This document shows positions 59,274-64,000 of a stretch of 64,000 nt of DNA, one piece after another. Source of the stretch: Dolomedes plantarius (lineage: Eukaryota; Arthropoda; Arachnida; Araneae; Dolomedidae); NCBI GenBank assembly GCA_907164885.2, contig OU015496.1, positions 101,384,132-101,448,131 on the forward strand. Direction: 5' to 3'. Each line of letters opens with the position of its first letter. The first letter of the stretch is position 1. Position numbers and translations under genes: made by a program. The notes under the pieces were generated by a model. It ran no database searches. It saw only the letters and a program-made list of their open reading frames with translations, and had not been told where the DNA came from.

Positions 59274-59963
59274 TGTTGGGGTTCTTTGTTGAGAATTTGT
59301 CAGCTTTGATTGCAGCCGCTTGGTTGGAAACGAGTTTTTAGTTTCTTGCTTTTACTGAGTCGTCTCTCTCTTCCCGTTGCGGGGTCGCTTCTGCGCTCCC
59401 CCTAAACTATCCCTTGTTTTCTGGGTCTCTCGGACGCTGACCTGTGCGCCTGGCTGACGAAACTGTCATTGTCAAAGTCCCTCACCCTGTGCGAGCACCG
59501 ATCCTTCCCCTCCGATGGGAGCTTGCCGCAGACATCTTCATCTCGTCGTTGTTTTGCGGAGGAGTTCAGCTGCCGTTCCCGCTGTTCAACATGGAAATCC
59601 TCCGCTACGTACTCTGTCAACTACATGACTTTGAGAACAGGGTTGTTGCCACTCAACCTAACACTTAAAAGAACACATTCTTAACTTCAGTTTAACATTT
59701 CCTGTTTGCTTCTAGTTAACATCTATATTGCATTTATATTTTTGAGTTTGCAAATCTGGCAACGACGAAAAGGTTTGTGTTTTATGTTTGTTTCTTTCTT
59801 TTTGTTTTCTTTCATAAGTTTAAGTTTAAGTTTTTAATTTTAAGTTTTAAGATAAAGGCTACGATATGTAACGTTAAGAAGAAATTTTTATGATTTTCAT
59901 CTTTATGATGTACGAATATATATTATAAAATAAATAAGTAAAAACGAATCTCAAGTTAGAACA
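59274..59963 (+). repeat. Candidate BEL/Pao 5' LTR
   Basis: Bounded by TGTTGGGG and TTAGAACA (TG...CA), about 690 bp, with AATAAATAAG near its right end as a possible poly(A) signal. It lies immediately upstream of a primer-binding-like site and a BEL/Pao gag. No matching 3' LTR is inside the window, so the limits are inferred. Confidence 0.65.
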
Positions 59964-59966
59964 ATA

Positions 59967-59983
59967 GTGGCGTCCGCGACATG
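59967..59983 (+). promoter_or_regulatory. Candidate tRNA primer-binding site
   Basis: TGGCGTCCGCGACATGG lies 3-4 bp after the LTR end. TGG at the start matches the CCA end of a tRNA, and the rest resembles the 3' end of an Arg-type tRNA. Confidence 0.5.
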
Positions 59984-60255
59984 GATATTGTACTCTGCAT
60001 TATGTAGTGAAACTGAAGTCGACAAATTTACGAAATGGATAAAACGGGTATGAGTAATTTTTGAATTTTTTGATTTGTGACTGCTTCGGTGATATGTGTA
60101 TGAAGTTTTTGATTTGTGTAGAGTATATATGTTCGATTTGATTTAAGTTTAAGAAAGTAAATGACTCGAGATTCAGAATAAGCAGAGATTGAGAGCTGAT
60201 TAAACGAATTATTTTTAAGTAATAAACTGATTAAATAGAATTCACATTTAGGAAT

Positions 60256-60844
60256 ATGAATGCTCTTAAGGCAATACGAAAGTCGTTAAGAATTTCATTC
60301 ACGACTGCAGCCAATAAGTTAACACAATACTTGACGACATCGGAAAATGACGCCAAGGATGTTGATTGGCTGTATACATTAAAGTCACAGTTGCAAGATA
60401 AATTTACTCGTTTGAATGAGGTTCAGAATGAAATATCCTCATTACTTTTAGAAAAATCCGAGACCATTGCCGAATACGAAACCGATTTTGAAACAGCTGA
60501 AAATTACAGAGACAATTATCTTGAACTTGAATCGAAAGTCGAAATATTTTTTTATAAAGATTCTAGATCCGTTGCCAAAGATTCTTTAGATGACAATACT
60601 GTGAAACTGAAACTACAAAAATTTGAATTGAAGAAGTTTTTGGGTGATCCTAAAGAATATCTCACAGTCTGGAGTATTTTTCAAAAATTCAAGAATCCGA
60701 GGATTTATCTGCAATCGACAAGTTCCAGTATTTATACCAATCTATGGTACCTGATTCCAGAGCTGCAAGATTAGTTTCCAGTTTCCAAATAACCGCAGAA
60801 AATTATCTAAAGGCCATTCAACAGCTAAAATTAAGATTTAACTA
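60256..60844 (+). pseudogene. BEL/Pao gag, N-terminal part
   Basis: MNALKAIRKSLRISFTTAAN..., a helical gag with KFELKKFLGDPKEYLTVWSI, the DUF1759-type core motif. At about 60690 the frame shifts; homology continues in another frame as KFQYLYQSMVPDSRAARLV to a TAG at 60842. The preceding 270 bp (59984-60255) is untranslated leader without a recognised feature. Confidence 0.8.
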
Positions 60845-61541
60845 GGAGGATCTCCTAGTGCAAATTTACGTTCGAGATCTTCTTTCTCTTGTTATGAAGA
60901 ATGCTACTGCCGGAAAGAATTCACCTGATTTAGCGACCCTCTATGATATGCTGGAAACGAAACTGAGAGCTTTAGAAAGCTTGGAGAGCATAAAAGAGAA
61001 ATTTGCTGACTTTCTAGAACCTCTTGTAGAATCATGTTTGCCAGAAAATGTTATGCGAGAGTGGGAACGGAGTAGAATTTCGGAAAATACTGATGACACT
61101 ACAAGTCGGAGATCCCTCGAAAAACTAATGTATTTTTTGCGCCATGAGGTCGAATCTGAGGAAATGATCAGTTTAGCTCGTGAGGGATTTGGAAGAGATA
61201 AAGGAAGCGGTGAAAAACGAAAGGATTGCCATAAATCGGTCCAGAGAGATGAACCTACCGCTGCTACATTAATCGCCAACACCTCTCGAGGAAAAAATAG
61301 TTGTATTTTCTGTGACCGTCCTCATCTAAGTCAAGACTGTCAGAAAATAGCAGGGATGAGTTATGAGGACAGAAAATCACAAGTTATGCGAAAGGGATGC
61401 TGTCTTGTTTGTCTCAAGTCTGGTTACATGGCAAAAAGGTGTCACAGTAATGTAAGATGTTTGATTTGTAAACAGAGACATTATGTATTACTTTACCTGG
61501 ATTTACGTGAAGGAATTAATTTTTCATCTAAGGAAGAATAG
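60845..61541 (+). pseudogene. BEL/Pao gag C-terminus with zinc knuckles
   Basis: QIYVRDLLSLVMKNATAGKN... is a helical DUF1759-like continuation, then Cys-rich knuckles CIFCDRPHLSQDC, CCLVCLKSGYMAKRC and CLICKQRH between about 61300 and 61480. One stop separates it from the protease frame. It probably belonged to the same polyprotein as the pieces on either side. Confidence 0.82.
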
Positions 61542-61599
61542 CAGATGATGAGCAGAAATCTACAGAAATATTATTAACAAATCTTCCCTCTGAACATGA

Positions 61600-62362
61600 A
61601 ATATATCTCAAAACAATTACGATCAGACTACGAAACAGAGACAAGGAAGTCTGTGTTCGAGCATTAATGGATGATGGATCACAGCGTTCCTATATTGAAA
61701 AAAGTTTAGCTGCAGAGCTAAATCTTTCTCCCTCTGGAAGGGAGGTGTTTTCTCAAGGACTGTTTGGAGGGGGAATTTCTCCTGCTTCTGAGCATAGGAG
61801 ATATATGGTAACTGTTGAAAGTTTAAATCGCAAATATTCAACTTCATTGTCTCTCCTCGATCAACCGAAGATCTGTTCATCACTACCCAGAATACATGAT
61901 GAAAAGTTACTTGCTGAGCTCGCTTCTCGAGGAATAAAACTAACAAATGTTGGAAGAGGTACGCCACCTATAAGAGTTCTGAGAGCTGATGTACTTGGAA
62001 GCATTTTGAGTGGAAGAATAGAGGTATTAACTTCGGGAATGTCAGCCGTAGAGACCTTTCTTGGTTGGACAATTTTGGGACTAGGAAGGAAAAGACAAGT
62101 GGTTAACTTAGTCACATTAAGCTTGCAAAATATGGAGTTGCCAAAGATATGGGGTTTGGAAGTTTTGGGCATTACAGATCCCGTGGAAAGAAAAAATAAG
62201 ATCCTTCTTCAAGAAAAAACTTTGACCCATTTCAGGGAAACATTAAAGATTTGCGAAGATCAAAGATATGAAGCAGCTTTGCCATGGTTGGCCGGACATC
62301 CTGCTCTTTATGATAAGTACGATATAGCAGACTCCAGACTTCGCACAGCAACTAAACGTTTG
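61600..62362 (+). pseudogene. BEL/Pao protease and start of RT region
   Basis: VRALMDDGSQRSYIEKSLAA holds the A17-type aspartic protease triad (DDGS). VLRADVLGSILSGRIEV and SAVETFLGWTILGLG follow in the usual order, then AALPWLAGHPALYDKYDIAD and RLRTATKRL, the entry of the RT region. Reading leaves BEL/Pao at the TTAA at 62363-62366; residues after it come from the piggyBac end. Confidence 0.82.
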
Positions 62363-62366
62363 TTAA

Positions 62367-64000
62367 TCCTTAGACCGTTGAGTTTTCGCCCTATGGTTCT
62401 TCCCCCAGCGTTGGGTTTTTTCTCGGAGCGCGTTTCGGAGGGTGCGCGTTTTGAAGGAACGTTCGAAAACGCGAGTTCAATGCAGTTAAGTTATTCAAAT
62501 AAAAATAAGTAGTACACAAATAGTGAAACATAAAAATTTTTAAATACATATATATTTTTACATAATGTACAGGTCTTTTTGTTCATAAATTTCTTATGGT
62601 GTGATATATTTTAAAGCAAGGAGATATACATAAACCTACTTGACAGTCTTTACACCATAATCGTGTTTCTTTACGTTGTTTTTTACCATTTGCTGATTTT
62701 CTGCAGCATACTGCACATCTTCTCCTAGGGTCTTTTTGATTTGAAGTTGGGGGTATATATTCAGCAAAATTTCTTTCAGTTACTCTGATAGGATCACCTT
62801 GTTTTGAAGGGCGTCCACCCAAAATTTTTTTTCGTGGTACATGATATTTTTCTACTATATTGTCTATCAAATCTATCCTAAAAGCAAGATGATCTAGAGA
62901 ACCTCCGTTCTTTTTGTATAAAACGTAGGCATTGAACACGGATAGGTCTAAGAAATGCCTAAACAATTTTACATAATACCTTTGTCTATTCCTCGTTACA
63001 GGATAGTTGGATAACATTTGATCAACACGACCAACTCCACCATTGTGTTGTTGTACTCTTGTACAATGGCTGGTTTTTTATACAACCCTTTCGTGTTTGT
63101 ATATAAATCATTATTATGGACGCTACTGAGTACGGAAACATCTTTTTTGTCTCTCCACTTCATGACAGTAATTTTTCCTCTTTGAAAAGCAAGAGTTTCT
63201 GTTTTTTTCAACTTTGTTGATTTGAATTCAAGAGGCATATCTTTTCGCGTCGGTTTCACTGTACCAAATATCTCAGTCCTTTGTTTTATTAGTATGTCGG
63301 CCAATTCCGGACTTGTATAAAAATTGTCGACGGTTATGCAATAACCTTTATTTAGAAGTTTTTCCGATAAAGATAAAACAACCTTTGTGCCCATAGCCGA
63401 GTTGTCGGGTGAAATATTCAAATTGGTACCTTTTCCAGTATAAATAATTATATTCAACACATACCCAGTAGAGGATTCCCATAGTTCAAAACATTTGATC
63501 CCAAATCTAGACCGTTTCAAGGGCATATATTGAATCCAGCCTAATCTGGCTTTGTACAGTAACAGACTTTCATCAACACAAATATCCCTCATTGGCGTAT
63601 ATACGCTTGAAAACTTTTGCCTGAGATAATCAAATACAAACCAAATTTTTTTCAATTTAGGATTTGGAATATAACCTGAAATATCATCGTTATTGTTGAA
63701 GTGTAGGAATTTCATCAAAAGTGAAAATCTAGATTCAGACATTACTTGAGAAAAAGATGGTGTTTCTATAAGTCGAGTTCTCGACCAATACCACTTAATC
63801 TCTGGATTTTGAATTATTCCTTGAAGCAATAGTAGACGAAAAAAAGCCATCATTTCCTTAGCATCAGTTTCTTTCCACCTATGTGTACGAGAATTTTGTT
63901 TCAATGCCATAGTGTTAAAAAATTGAACACTTTTTCGGTTTGTTTCTTCAACAATAACTTTCATCAATTCTTGATAAAAAAATAGTTCAAAAAATCTAAT
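62367..64000 (-). mobile_element. piggyBac-type transposon (left end; continues past window)
   Basis: Begins after TTAA at 62363-62366 with TCCTTAGACCGTTGAG, inside the BEL/Pao pol frame. 62367-62580 is terminal, non-coding sequence with GC-rich GCGCGTTTCGGAGGGTGCGC. The transposase follows on the minus strand. The right end, and so the inverted repeat and second TTAA, is outside the window. Confidence 0.78.
62583..63967 (-). pseudogene. piggyBac transposase, one frameshift
   Basis: The DDE_Tnp_1_7-type domain from 63967 downward: RDICVDESLLLYKARLGWIQ (first catalytic Asp), YCITVDNFYTSPELADILI (second Asp), and a frame change near 63010 beside YNNTM, after which RVDQMLSNYP (third Asp) follows in the frame 63017-62583. 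The C-terminus has the Cys-rich domain CAVCCRKSANGKKQ, WCKDCQVGLCISPCFKIYH. The N-terminus lies beyond 64000, since the frame starts at a Met inside the usual protein. All three catalytic positions survive, so the frameshift may be recent or an assembly error. Confidence 0.9.

Noticed and set aside
59402..59684. Frames of 71-74 codons inside the candidate LTR
   Set aside because: No family resemblance, and several frames overlap on both strands; the region has LTR-like limits.

Overview
This is a eukaryotic, strongly AT-rich window, most likely from an arachnid and plausibly a spider. There are no bacterial-type operons. One intron-rich, single-copy-type gene covers about 46 kb on the + strand, and the remaining sequence is mostly transposable elements. 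The mix of elements (Tc1/mariner, hAT-like MITEs, piggyBac, BEL/Pao, Jockey-type LINE) and the wording of the element proteins suggest a spider. That assignment is inference and was not tested.

Region 1 (about 129-46260): an orthologue of cytosolic carboxypeptidase 1 (CCP1/AGTPBP1/Nna1), a deglutamylase of tubulin tails. I rebuilt 23 coding exons from homology and GT/AG splice sites. Every exon-exon junction keeps phase, giving about 1,133 residues and a stop at 46121-46123, with an AATAAA signal at 46255. The N-terminal helical-repeat half is in exons 1-8, a low-complexity linker in exons 9-11, and the M14 peptidase domain in exons 12-22. All expected zinc and catalytic motifs are present. 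The true start may lie upstream of the window.

The introns hold many insertions. These include two deletion derivatives of a mariner-like element (661-1633, 39755-40165), three near-identical 444-bp tandem units (4961-6277), decayed Tc1 copies (8748-10008, 24631-26146), hAT-like MITEs with 8-bp target duplications (16420, 22143, 25147, 30281, 31480), pogo/Tigger-like MITEs with TA duplications (18579, 38952, 44242), a TTAA-bounded piggyBac-type MITE (45059-45630), tRNA-derived SINEs (35195, 44000), and a LINE RNase H fragment split by a MITE inside its catalytic motif (16388-17490).

Region 2 (46584-50631): a 5'-type partial and then a complete copy of one Tc1 family, both in the same orientation, flank a broken BEL/Pao gag-protease fragment. 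The complete copy carries an uninterrupted transposase of about 346 residues with an apparent DD34E triad, the best candidate here for a recently active transposon.

Region 3 (about 52500-59130): a decayed Jockey-like LINE (gag-like ORF1, endonuclease, reverse transcriptase) with two insertions: a mariner-type element with terminal inverted repeats of about 165 bp (53480-54756), and about 0.8 kb of unassigned sequence plus a long AT microsatellite.

Region 4 (59274-64000): a second BEL/Pao element with a candidate 5' LTR, primer-binding site, gag and A17-type protease. Its pol is interrupted at a TTAA by a piggyBac element whose transposase (minus strand, one frameshift) runs off the window end.
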